The notes beneath the pieces are model-generated. The model made no database searches. It worked only from the letters and a program-made list of their open reading frames with translations, and had not been told where the DNA came from. 64,000 bases of DNA from Lingula anatina (Eukaryota > Brachiopoda > Lingulata > Lingulida > Lingulidae): NCBI RefSeq assembly GCF_001039355.2, contig NW_019775937.1:1-64000 (forward strand). The letters run 5' to 3'. Positions within the stretch are counted from its first letter, which is position 1. The number at the start of each line of letters is the position of its first letter. The position numbers were made by a program, and so were the translations under genes. Below, one piece after another: positions 1-9,714 of this stretch.

Positions 1-60
1 AAGAATGATATTTGTTTATAAGATATGTATTTTTCTCAAGATTTTAACTTACAACAATTT

Positions 61-161
61 CCTATAGGATCCTATAGGAAATCCTATAGGAAAGGTGCCC
101 TATAGGATCCTATAAGATTTCCTATAGGATCCTATAGGAATCCTATAGGATCCTATAGGAA
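61..161. repeat. Self-complementary CCTATAGG minisatellite
   Basis: About 100 bp made of repeats of TCCTATAGGA, often joined through GGATCC so that CCTATAGGATCCTATAGG recurs. Each unit is its own reverse complement, so the array can fold at many registers. Spacers of a few bases (AAAT, AAAGGTGCC) separate units. No flanking duplication was identified. Confidence 0.85.
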
Positions 162-650
162 ATTTTCGTAAGGGCTCTCCCAAATACGCGCTACAAAATG
201 AAAGTAAATCATGTAGCATTCAATTCATGTACCAGTTCTACAAAGTGGGCCTCCTTGAATAACATAGTTAACTTACTGTTCACAGTTTAACTACTGTTCC
301 GATCACCAACACCTGGAATCACTTACAAACATTCCCTCTGCTCAGTTAAACTGCGACTGCAATAAAAAAAATCCCCCTGATTGATAAATGGGGACATCTT
401 ACGACAAACAACATGGCGACAGCCACGTTTCCTCTCAGACCCCTCAGGCCAGGGGCTACATGTAGATGTCATCTCAGGCCAGAAAGTTTTTAATCTAAAT
501 TTTCCTAACTGTCCACTGCGAAGAAGTACTTTCACTAGTGCATTTTGATATCACTTTCTAGTAAGTTGAAGCAGACCTAATATAGACCTGGCGTGACAGA
601 CATTTAAGTCGTTATTAAAGTTGATAGCATTTAGCTAGAATCTCCACGCT
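162..650. other. Unassigned noncoding stretch
   Basis: Mixed-composition DNA with no convincing exon, splice-site pair or repeat. A 70-codon frame on the minus strand has no recognisable domain and is treated as chance. Confidence 0.5.
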
Positions 651-658
651 CGGCTGTC

Positions 659-833
659 GGGGGCGTCTCGATAGTCCGAAGGTTCATTGGTCCGAAGGTT
701 CATTGGTCCGAAAAGTGGTAACATTTTCATCCATTTTTTAATCAAGGGTTCATTGGTCCGAAGGTTCTATAGTGAACCTTCGGACCAATGAACCTTCGGA
801 CTATTGAACCTTCGGACTATCGCTACGGCCCCC
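659..833 (+). mobile_element. GGGGC-ended fold-back MITE, copy 1
   Basis: 175-bp element with ends GGGGGC...GCCCCC and a 7-bp direct repeat GGCTGTC on each side (652-658 and 834-840), as expected of a target-site duplication. Inside the ends, both arms carry tandem copies of the 16-mer TTCATTGGTCCGAAGG in opposite orientation, so about 40 bases at each end can pair. No coding capacity. A second copy in the opposite orientation lies at 2721-2882. The 7-8 bp duplication would suit an hAT-like origin, which is inference. Confidence 0.85.
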
Positions 834-840
834 GGCTGTC

Positions 841-1440
841 ACCTTGATCGGATAGTGAACGATTGCCGTAAAATTGCTATATGATTTTAAAACCGGGTGC
901 ATAAATTTGAAAAACACCTAGAACAACCTTAGACTGCCACATTAATCTAATACAATACAAAAAAAGACTATCAAAAGTGGTTAAAGCATTCAAACTGAAT
1001 GTCGTAAAGTCCCCATATACCTCCCATAGACAATAAAATAGAATAGGCGTGCCAGACATCTAAGCCACTTAAGCTGAATGCAATTTAATGAAAAACCTCT
1101 TGGAGAGGGGTGCTGAAGTTAGTTTCTGGTTGCCAGGTTCTTTTTTGAAAAACAAAACTGGAAACTATAGAGACATTATAACTTCAGGGCTCCCCTCCTC
1201 GGTATATATAGGAACTGAAATTTAATAAATTACTTCGGTATCTACATGTACTGGTATATTATTTTACGTAGTATCTGATCATAGCAAACTATTAACACGT
1301 TTCTAAAGATAAAAAGATAATAATAATAATAATAAACTCAAGGTCTTACCTGAATTCCAAAGCATTAAAAACAGTTTATTAAAGATGGGACAGTTTTTTT
1401 AGTGTGTGTGTGTGCATGCACGCGTGGACACGCGTGTATG

Positions 1441-1471
<31 letters not shown>

Positions 1472-1780
1472 TGGGTTCCCTCTTTGGAAATTTAAATTAA
1501 AATCCCCTTAATGTTTACAGGTACAGTATGAAATTATTATTACACGGAGTCCTTGTTCGTAGATATATCTGTATCCTGTACATGCATGCATCAGTTGCAT
1601 CAAATTCACTTAGCAAAATCCAATTTTTTCATTTGCATGAAAAAGTGCAATTCCTAAGCATGGTTCCCAATCTTCAAGGAATGTGACAAGTCTAAGAAAT
1701 ACTTGCAAAGGTGTCTATACCAAGAAAAGTACTTGGACCTGGCGTTTTATTATACATAAACTAAGTAGCCTGAGAAGACA
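841..1780. other. Noncoding stretch with microsatellites
   Basis: No gene was recognised. It contains a short ATA/TAA run near 1318-1334 and the TG-rich tract described separately. Confidence 0.5.
1401..1471. repeat. (TG)n tract with CACGCGTG core
   Basis: Alternating purine-pyrimidine DNA of about 70 bp: two (TG)n runs flank a core containing CACGCGTG twice and TGCATGCA-like steps. The alternation is interrupted only briefly, which makes it a Z-DNA-prone tract. Confidence 0.8.
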
Positions 1781-2117
1781 CGTGGCCTGAATGTGACATG
1801 TCTCTGTGCTGCAGCTAGCACATAGCACTAGAGTGGTTCTCCACTCGGAACTACTCGGATGTCTCCGCACTCGACATTGTATGGAGCTTGCGGAATGAGC
1901 CGAGGATTGCCGATTGGTGGTTCTCATATCGAGACACGACGTTTTGTTTTCGTGCTCCGTAGGGGGGCTGTTGAGGAGAATTCTGGAATATACTGTATAG
2001 TTGATCCCCGACACTGTTCTAGGGGGTTCCTTGCTGAGGGAAGATTTGATTTGCAAGTTGCGATCGTTCACAGAGGTTAAGTTGTGAACTTTGGGAGACT
2101 TCAAGTAATTCCAGAGG
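1780..2117 (+). other. Candidate 5' noncoding exon of the STIR-kinase gene
   Basis: This stretch is richer in GC and CpG than its surroundings and ends in a good splice donor (AGAGG|GTAAGT after 2117). The next strong acceptor on the strand is at 3072-3073, directly before the exon holding the STIR-kinase start codon. It could be the first, untranslated exon; the left limit is arbitrary. No TATA box or initiator was identified with confidence. Short frames on both strands show no domain. This is inference from splice signals and composition only. Confidence 0.3.
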
Positions 2118-2333
2118 GTAAGTCTGTAGTGATTGCTGGCTCTAATCTACTTTCACTTTGCGGAATAATTTTTTTGTCAGTCACACTAGCACACAATGTG
2201 CTGGTTTTACTCTGCAAATGACAATTAAAATTGGACAGTTTTAATTTAGGACCCCATTCTTTAAGCAGAGTGGCAGATTCAACCCTAACAGTGTCCTATA
2301 TACTGACGATTTTTTTATGTGCGCTGGTACACT

Positions 2334-2384
2334 GTACATGTACAGTACTGTACTGTACCCGGTAGGTACGTACAGTACATGTAC
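2334..2384. repeat. GTACATGTAC-rich imperfect palindrome
   Basis: Several GTAC and GTACATGTAC steps form an imperfect inverted repeat of about 20 bp per arm around CCCGGTAGG. No function is assigned. Confidence 0.6.
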
Positions 2385-2407
2385 TTTAATTTACTCTCTA
2401 CCAGGAC

Positions 2408-2697
2408 CAGTGGCGGATTAAGAGGGAGGGGCCAGGGGGGTCCTGACTGCCCCCACCCCCTTCATTCTATGAAAATAAAATCACACTAATTTCCCCTCTT
2501 CTCTTGGAATTAGAATTTTGACTACGATAGTAGCTGATTTATAGCAAAATGACTTTGTTTGCACTCTAAAATACCAAAATTGTTCGGGCTCCTTCAGCGG
2601 GCACCAAACCCCACCCCACCGGGAAGGGGTTGGGGCAGGGAGGGGAGGCTTTGCATCAGCGGATGCCCCCCTTCAAATATTCCTCTATCTGCCCCTG
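2408..2697. mobile_element. hAT-like nonautonomous element (CAGTGGCGGAT ends)
   Basis: About 290 bp with inverted ends CAGTGGCGGATTAAGAGG and, read from the other side, CAGGGGCAGATAGAGG. The flanks are CAGGAC (2402-2407) and CAGGGC (2698-2703), a 5/6 match that could be a decayed target duplication. The subterminal parts are rich in C or G runs. No transposase fragment was seen. End sequences of this type are common in hAT elements; the assignment is by resemblance. Confidence 0.65.
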
Positions 2698-2720
2698 CAG
2701 GGCCACAGATTGTTTTTTCA

Positions 2721-2882
2721 GGGCCGGGGTAGCAAAATAGTCCGAAAGTTCATTGGTACGAATGTTCACTATAGAACCTTCGGACCAATGAACCCTTGAT
2801 TAAAAACTGATGAAAATGCTACCATTTTTCGGACCAATGAACTATCGAACCAATGAACCTTCAGACTTATGAGAAGCCCGGA
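2721..2882 (-). mobile_element. GGGGC-ended fold-back MITE, copy 2 (inverted)
   Basis: Reverse-complement relative of 659-833, sharing the core order GGTCCGAAAA(A/G)TGGTA, ATCAAGGGTTCATTGGTCC and the TTCATTGGTCCGAAGG units. It is more diverged. TTTTCA occurs just outside both ends (2715-2720 and 2883-2888), consistent with a target duplication. It sits 23 bp from the neighbouring hAT-like element, inside what would be the first intron of the STIR-kinase gene. Confidence 0.8.
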
Positions 2883-3083
2883 TTTTCACTATAGTATAAA
2901 TCTCTGGTTAAATTGATGTCTAATCACTCTTCTGCGACCCTGTGTTGAAATCTCAAGGATATTTTATGGCTGGTAAATGTTTGTGTAATTACTTAACAAA
3001 GACCGAGCTCCTGACTGTTTTTATTCATACTTATAATTAAAGAATTGCTTTATTATTTTTTTTTCACCTGCAGTTATTGAGCC

Positions 3084-3668
3084 ATGGCTACCAGTTCGCC
3101 TCAAAGAGACCGCTATCATTTTACTGTGTTGTATGATGGCTGTTTCTCAGGGGAAGAAGACACCAACTCCGTCAAATTATCCTACAAGTTTGTAAAAGAT
3201 CTTCAAGAAGAAGGTGAAAGACGTGGCATTCATTGCCATCTTCCACACTCGAGAATAAAACCTGGAGAAATCGAAGCTAGTGAAATTTATTCTGCTGTAG
3301 AAAATTCTAACCATGTCATCATGGTTATGACTGATGAGTATTTACGAAAAGTACGTGAAAATAAGAAAAAACATCTGGATGAAAGCGAAAAAGATCCAAA
3401 TTCCATGTTGCTGCACATCCATTATAACATATTAAACTACAAAATTAAAAATAACACTGATGGCATATTTATAATCCCCATATACCTGCAAACACAGAAG
3501 GAAGAAATTTCCCTGGGCAGTTATAAATGCATACGGCTAAGCAACAAAGATGCTTGGGAAGACAATTGGGAGAAAATCTGGAATATTATTCCTGAAGGTA
3601 CTGTAAAAGTGTGCAATATGTTGTTTTTTTTTTTCACAAGTGTTAGTGTTTACTAAATCACATTTAAA

Positions 3669-3760
<92 letters not shown>

Positions 3761-4559
3761 ATAAAGAGACAGTTGGGTAGTATAACTTGCATGTACATGT
3801 TGAATACTTTCAGGCCCGTAGCCAGCAATTTCAAAAGGGGGGTTCTTTTTCTGAAAAAGTGGACCTTTTCCCATAAAACCTTCATGTACCTAGAACAAAT
3901 TTTACCCAGAGGGGACCTTTTCCCAGCAAAAGGGGGGCGGTTCTTTCGAACCCCCCAAACCCCCTCTGGCTACGGGCCTGACTTTAGTATAATTTCATAT
4001 ATTGCCAGATATACAGCCATCAGTGTTGATTGGATCAGCAGTATCTTCTCCAGGGTCCAGTGTGCCAGATGCTGGGGAATCGGGTAATAGAAAAATACAT
4101 CATCCTACATGCATGCTGTCATTTATTGTAAAATTATAGTTTTCACACGATTTTTACACCTATTTTGGTAAGTGAAATGTTGCTAGAACACATAACATAA
4201 CATGCCTGAGAAATGATGAGCAATTTTTTTTTTACTTTATCGATTTGTTTTACTTTGTTCTCTTGAACAATTTGGCAGGAAAGAGCTCTTTCATGTGTAA
4301 TAATAATAAGAAGAAGAAATAATAATGATATTTATTCTTGCAACTAAAAGTTAGATTTTATGTGCACTATCAAAGAGTAATAAAAGTAATTAAAACTCAT
4401 GTATTAAAAACATAACAGAAGAATCCACAGATTAAAATATTATATCAGATGGTCCAGCAGATAGTGGAACAGTGCTGGAGTACATGAGTGTCTCAGAGAT
4501 GGAAGGATACTGTAGCAACAATTCTTTGGGGAAGAGCAGATTTGGAGAAGTTTTTAAAG
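3084..4559 (+). CDS. STIR (TIR/SEFIR-like) domain plus protein-kinase start, three exons, 3' part missing
   Basis: Exons at 3074-3597 (ATG at 3084, context GAGCCATGG), 4009-4083 and 4449-4559. Each is bounded by AG acceptors and GT donors, and all introns are phase 1, so the frame stays open for 233 residues. Residues about 11-169 resemble the TIR/SEFIR fold: strand FTVLYD (13-18), a box-2-like RIKPGE (57-62), strand HVIMVMTDEYL (77-87) and strand IFIIPIYL (128-135). The acidic LDESEKD segment and IIPIY strand recall SEFIR domains of IL-17 receptors and Act1; the PG motif recalls TIR. Residues about 172-215 are a Ser/Pro-rich linker. LGKSRFGEV (223-231) followed by FKG matches a kinase glycine loop of IRAK/tyrosine-kinase type, with serine replacing the middle glycine. 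No further kinase exon was found downstream; either a long intron follows or the gene is truncated. It is probably an intracellular immune-signalling protein. Confidence 0.7.
3673..3758. repeat. (TA)43 microsatellite
   Basis: An uninterrupted TA dinucleotide run of 86 bp in the first coding intron of the STIR-kinase gene. Reading frames across it encode only Ile-Tyr repeats and are not genes. Confidence 0.95.
3811..3980. mobile_element. CAGGCCCGTAGCCAG-ended MITE
   Basis: 170-bp element with perfect 15-bp terminal inverted repeats, CAGGCCCGTAGCCAG and CTGGCTACGGGCCTG, flanked on both sides by ACTTT (3806-3810 and 3981-3985), an exact 5-bp target duplication. It lies in the intron between the first and second STIR-kinase exons. 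Internally it has G-runs and C-runs near the ends. It has no coding capacity. The termini look hAT-like, but a 5-bp duplication is shorter than the usual 8 bp. Confidence 0.9.
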
Positions 4560-4744
4560 GTAATTACTAGCTAGTACAGTACAATGAAGTTGCAACATTC
4601 TTTGTATGTACAGACACAGATGTGTCTGTACATATTGCCATCACCTGCGTCTGTCGTCGCCGTCGCCGATGCCGATGCCGGCGCCGTGCACTTTCCTTGT
4701 AAACACGATAAGTGGAGGGCAGTTTTACTTTTTGGCTTAATATT

Positions 4745-5160
4745 TACAGAGCTGATGAATGTTCATAAAACGCAGGTCAAGTTCGAAAACCAGCATGATC
4801 GGGCCATTATTGTAGAAGTTATGCTGCTTTTTCACTTTTCAGCATATATGCAACCCTGTAAACACATTTTAAGGAAAACCGTTAGGCCTGTTGTCATGAA
4901 ACTCACAGGAGTAATCAATCTTACTAAAACGCAGGTCAAGTTCGAAAATCGGCATGATCGGGCCACTATTTTAGTAGTTATGCTGTTTTTTCATTTTTCA
5001 GCATACATACAACACTGTAAACAATATAAGTAAAACAGATAGGCCAATTGTCATTTAACTCACAGGAGTGGTCAATCTTACTAAAACGCAGGTTGAGTTT
5101 GAAAATCAGCGTAATCGGGCCATTATTTTAGAAGTTATGCTGTTTTTTCAAATTTCCTCA
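4745..5160. repeat. Tandem repeat, about 158-bp unit, ~2.5 copies
   Basis: The marker CGCAGGT(C/T)(A/G)AGTT(C/T)GAAAA starts at 4771, 4930 and 5087, giving periods of 159 and 157 bp. Units share a GGGCCA(T/C)TATT box, AAGTTATGCTG(C/T)TTTTTCA, and a CTCACAGGAGT box. An open frame across two units (4584-5033) is a by-product of the repeat. It lies downstream of the last visible kinase exon. Confidence 0.9.
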
Positions 5161-5545
5161 GATTCAACTGTTAGGCATGTTAACAGTCTCATTAATGAAC
5201 TAATAAGATACGTAAAAGTGTTTGTTTGACATTTCCTGCATCTTTACAACATTGTTAGTTGATTATGTAAAAATGATGGTAAACTTGTTATCGTGTATTG
5301 TGTAATAAAGTTTCCAAAATGGAAATAAACTCATATCATTGCAGTTTGTCAGATTCAATCATTCACTATGTTCAGAATCTCAGAATGGAGGAAATTGGAC
5401 ATTTAACACTGTTCTATTGATACTTTTCCCATCTCATCAATTTTCTTAGTTGGTCATATAAAAATGGCAGTAAAATGTTTATTTTGTTTTATGTTAAAAA
5501 AGTGTTAAAAATGGAAATAAACCCATTTCAGAACAGTGCTGTCTT
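5150..5545. repeat. Diverged tandem repeat, about 192-bp unit, two copies
   Basis: CAGATTCAA recurs at about 5159 and 5350. (G/C)TTAGTTG(A/G)T(T/C)AT(G/A)TAAAAATG recurs near 5252 and 5445, followed in both copies by AAAATGGAAATAAAC. This array sits between the 158-bp and 335-bp arrays. Confidence 0.75.
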
Positions 5546-5549
5546 GTTT

Positions 5550-6785
5550 ACATTTTGGCATTTTCAAGATGTGACTTTGAAGTTCCATGGGCCTGAAGAC
5601 CTTTGCTAGTCACATTTTCTGAATATCCATGATACTAATATTTTATTATTAAAAATTGATGGTCATTATGCTGTTAAACATTATGTAATATTGCATCAAA
5701 ATTTGAAGAAACCCCTATTTTGGGCACTGCTCCCATGATGACCATTTAAGGAAAATCATGTCACTTACTGTTCTCAAACTTACAGGAAAGAAACATGGGA
5801 CTAAAATACAGCTTCAGTAGGCAATGCAGTCTGTTTGGTAATTTTTTCTGGCAGTTAAACAGTTTTTTGTGAAAATTTAATTTTTCACATATTGGCATTT
5901 TCAAGGTGTGACTTTAAAGTTCCATGATCCTGAAGACCTTTGCTTGTCACATTTTCTGAATGTCCATGTTACTAATATTCTATTATTAAAAATTGATGGT
6001 CATTATGCTGTTAAACATTATGTAATATTGCATCAAAATTTAAAAAAAAAAACTATTTTGGGCACTGCTCCCATGATGACCATTTAAGAAAAACCATGTC
6101 ACTTACTGTTCTCAAACTTACAGGAAAGAAACATGGGACTAAAATACAGTAGGCAATGCAGTCTGTTTGGTAATTCTTACTGCCAGTTAAACAGTTTTTT
6201 GTGAAAATTAAATTTTTCACATATTGGCATTTTCAAGGTGTGACTTTGAAGTTCCACAGGCTTGAAGACCCATGCTAGTCACATTTTCCGAAAATCCATG
6301 ATACGTTTATTTTATTCTTAAAAATTGATGGTCATTATGCTGCTAACCATTATGTAATATTGCATCAGAATAGAAGAAAACACAATTTTGGGTGCTGCTG
6401 CCATGATGACCATTATGGGAAAACCATGTAACTTATGATTGCCAAACTTTCAAAAAAGAAATACAGGACTAAAATGCAGCATTAGTTGGAAAAGCAGCCT
6501 AATTGGCTTCTTTTTCTGGAAGTTATACATTTTCAAAGTGTGAACTTGAACTCCCATGGGCCTGAAGCCTTATGCTTGTTACACATTTTACTTACATTGG
6601 TATTACCTGTTGAGCATAATTAAAATTTGATGTTGAATTTGCAGTTTAACATAATGTACTTTTGCATCAGAATTGACAGTGGCCTATTTTGTGCATAGTT
6701 ATTTCCTGTTTGTATATTTGACAGCTTTGCTGCCTTGTTACATTCAAAGTGAGTCCCTGTTTTTTTTCTAAAAAGTTTGGTTTTT
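5550..6785. repeat. Tandem repeat, about 335-bp unit, three to four copies
   Basis: TTTTCAAG(A/G)TGTGACTTT recurs at 5561, 5898 and 6230, with a decayed copy at 6530; periods are 337, 332 and about 300 bp. Shared landmarks are AAAAATTGATGGTCATTATGCTG, a TATGTAATATTGCATCA box, CCATGATGACCATT, and ACAGGAAAGAAACATGGGACTAAAAT. The last landmark and the text after it resemble the 158-bp unit, so the arrays look related. No stable reading frame runs through it. Confidence 0.9.
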
Positions 6786-6813
6786 TGTTAAAATCTCTTA
6801 AGAGATTTTAACA
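6786..6813. repeat. 28-bp perfect palindrome
   Basis: TGTTAAAATCTCTT is followed directly by its exact reverse complement, with no spacer. It lies just after the decaying end of the 335-bp array. Confidence 0.9.
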
Positions 6814-6829
6814 GAGTACAGCCATCAAT

Positions 6830-8100
6830 GGAAGTCACGTGATTTGAAGACAAGCTCAGAATAATCCAGATATCAGATTAATAGCTATAACTGCCGTTTT
6901 TGTGGTAAAACAGAATATAGTATATTTCTATGAGTTGTTCACAATGCTTTATTGTGAAATATAGATATCATACGAAGAGTTATTATCCCTTTAAATCTCT
7001 GCTTCTCAACTAACACAATCATTTGCTCATGTCGATGGTCTCACTCAAACTGTTTCAATTTTTTTTTTTTGTAGGGAGGGAGGGGGTTACTTCAAAGAGC
7101 TTATTGGTTTATAACTTCCCCTCATTGTCTGTACCATCTGTTCATAAATGTAACATTGATGTGCGCTGAATTGCTTTAAGTATGAGGTAAAGTAAAGGTC
7201 AAAATGAAAACAAAACAATAGGCCTACATAAGATAATTTATGTGAACATGTATAGTATTTTTATGATTTTCTTTTTCATTTTAACTGAACAGAATGATTT
7301 AACATAGTAAAGCATGAAAAACTTCATTTCCCTTTTTTTCTAAATAAACATTACGACCGTGGTACAAATATTTCTTTTGAAGGGAAAACTCGGATGTGTC
7401 TGTGTTTCTTTCAGTGCAAGTGTAGCATGTCACATATAAATTGTTACCAATGTTATAGTGAAAATAACGACAACGATCTGGAACTTTCGATCGTTTATTC
7501 ACCGACTCTTTTTTTCATACAACTTCATAAAAAAATTTATACTCTCTTTCTCCGTACTGATCATGCATTGACTTGTTTTCTTTCCATTGTCTTTGCATGA
7601 TTACAAGGAATTTTCCATTCGCATGTTGCAAGTCACCATGCAACATTTCCTAAGAAACTTGTTTTCAATTAAAGATATCTAAAATATTATTTGCAATACT
7701 CATGCTTGGACCTTATCCGAAACTCCGTTATCATGTGATAAACAGTTGATCAAAATTTAAATATGTTATGAAATTAACCAATGACATGAACTGTTACTGA
7801 CTTTGACCTTTTCCATCTTTTTCTGACACTAAAACATGTTCTACACTTGTTGACTCATGATGAAACTTAACTTACACTCAATAACTCCCTATCCTTTTAC
7901 TCGTTTGATTCCGTTTTAATTGTTATCTGCAATTAGTGAAAGTGTAAGTCAACATCATTTTACAACTGCATATGCAGTTGAAATACTCGCAGGTGCACGC
8001 GATACGTTTTTCTTTCAAATGTTTGGCCTTATATGAAATGGATTTTTGAAATTCTGGACATCTTATACTTTGCTCTCCTGTGTTGACTCACTGATGATAT
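6830..8100. other. Noncoding stretch
   Basis: AT-rich DNA with no recognised exon; kinase catalytic-loop or DFG coding was looked for and not seen. It includes an 18-bp perfect palindrome CAACTGCATATGCAGTTG at 7963-7980 and a short inverted repeat around 7623-7646. Confidence 0.5.
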
Positions 8101-8108
8101 ATGGTCCT

Positions 8109-8174
8109 GGGCTCCGTATCTCGAAAGGTTCGCTATGTTGCGCACGTGCGATTCTATTTCGAGATACGGAGCCC
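8109..8174. repeat. 66-bp hairpin with 18-bp perfect arms
   Basis: GGGCTCCGTATCTCGAAA (8109-8126) is exactly reverse-complemented at 8157-8174, leaving a 30-base GC-rich loop that contains GCGCACGTGCG. It is probably a very small fold-back element; no clear target duplication flanks it. Confidence 0.85.
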
Positions 8175-8600
8175 TGTCGAACAACTAATTGAACGCAATG
8201 ATGCATCAGGACATAATTGGCCTATATCCCGGGGATTTATCTCCGACAAAATATACAAACTACTGGTCTCGAAAAGTCCTGGGGGCTATGTATACAGGGA
8301 TTATAAGAGCTTATCTTAGGAAACGATGGATCGGACCAGTTCTTCCTGACATCTAAATATTTTATTTGTCCTGTGTGTGGAAACAGCACTGACATGAATG
8401 AGGAAGAGGAAGGAGGATTTACTGTACACCCAAACCCAATATAAAGGTGCAAATGATGTCACAGGCATGTTTCTAATATAAGATATTAAGTGCATGTTTG
8501 ATTATTTTAGGGTCCCACAAACATGAAGAAATTCTTATCACAGTTTCACTGTCCTGGAACCATGGGGAATTTTACTTTGTTTGCCATTAAAGAAAAAAAG

Positions 8601-9105
8601 CAATAAATGAACTATTTTTATTAGTGGCGCAAACTTTTTGTCACAAATGTCAACTACACGTGAAAACACTATATATGTTTCAGTCGATAACAGAAAACCC
8701 TGTTACTTTTGCACCAAGTGCTTCGACAAAATAATCTTTTTTTTCGGACATATTACTGGGAAACCTAACCTACGTTTTAGCCATGACACAAAGCCCACTG
8801 AGTTACAGTATTAATATTTATAAAAACCTTCTTACGTCAGCTATGATTTACAATGACTGAATCACTACAACACATTTATTACATATTACAAAAAAAAATT
8901 AAAATGAATATCAACCGGACAATACGTTACCGGAATATACGCCACAATTTAGGCTACTTATATATTGGTATGAACATGGTAAAAATCAAATTTAGATGTA
9001 AAATTGAGACAGACGTGGATTTTTGTTCAATACATATAAATCGATAAAAAAATTAATACTTGTTCGATTTTATTCAATTTTATTTCTTGATACTTCAGCA
9101 TGTCA
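8601..9105 (+). repeat. Left arm of a large inverted repeat
   Basis: This stretch matches the reverse complement of 9715-11050 over about 500 bp at moderate identity. Shared landmarks include AAATGAACTAT followed by TTTTTATTAGTGG, AAACACTATATATGTTTC, CCTGTTAC, a CCAA(G/A)TGCTT box, CCTACGTTTT, ACGTTACCGGAA and TTAGGCT. It lacks the 840-bp segment that interrupts the other arm after CCTGTTAC. Short frames inside are not conserved with the other arm. Confidence 0.8.
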
Positions 9106-9714
9106 AATGCACCTCTATGTTGGGTTTGGGTATGTAACCCTATATAACCTCGCACCCTGTTAATACACTGGCTGTATTGGAGTGGTTATATCTCCGGTTT
9201 TTTCCTGTGGTTTATAGAATATATTGTTGTAGCAATAAGTGCATAACACAGTTAATGAACTGTTTTGCTGGTTCATTAGATCATTGTGCAATGGAATAAT
9301 GCTTACACCATGATAAAGATATCTTATCAAAACGATAAATATACCCTTTGCAGCTCAGCAAACGAGCCATTTAACAACTGTAGCCTGTTCTTTTTCTGCG
9401 TAATCAATGTTGGACCTTGCTCTATGATTGATGTTACCGATTTTATTAGTATCCGCCCCTTATTATTGTTCCTACCGTGCAATTTTGAGTCTACTTCAAG
9501 TACAAGTAGGGACAACTATCAAGTGCTCTTAAATAGGGAGACATAAAAGGAACAACAAACATTAATCCATAATTTTACATCCACATACAAGGATGCACAT
9601 TTTATTCAAAGCGAGAACGTTCCGCATGAAACCGGTTATCACTGCTGTTACCGTTAAACTGCGTAGAAAAAGCATTAGCTGTTGCACTACTTTTTCATCC
9701 AAATACAATATTTC
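9106..9714. other. Central spacer of the inverted repeat
   Basis: About 610 bp between the two arms with no detectable pairing across it. Frames of up to about 86 codons on both strands show no known domain and no splice pattern. No transposase or reverse-transcriptase motif was recognised. Confidence 0.5.

Noticed and set aside
1715-2104. 129-codon minus-strand and overlapping 73-codon plus-strand frames
   Set aside because: Overlapping frames in a GC-rich stretch with no domain; the splice donor at 2117 suggests a noncoding plus-strand exon instead.
3653-3885. Ile-Tyr repeat frames
   Set aside because: Translation of the TA microsatellite.
4584-5033. 149-codon plus-strand frame with an internally repeated segment
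   Set aside because: The repeat in the protein is produced by the 158-bp tandem array; there is no start context, domain or splice support.
8109-8174. Pre-microRNA
   Set aside because: The loop of 30 bases is too long for an 18-bp stem and pairing is perfect rather than bulged; a fold-back repeat is likelier.
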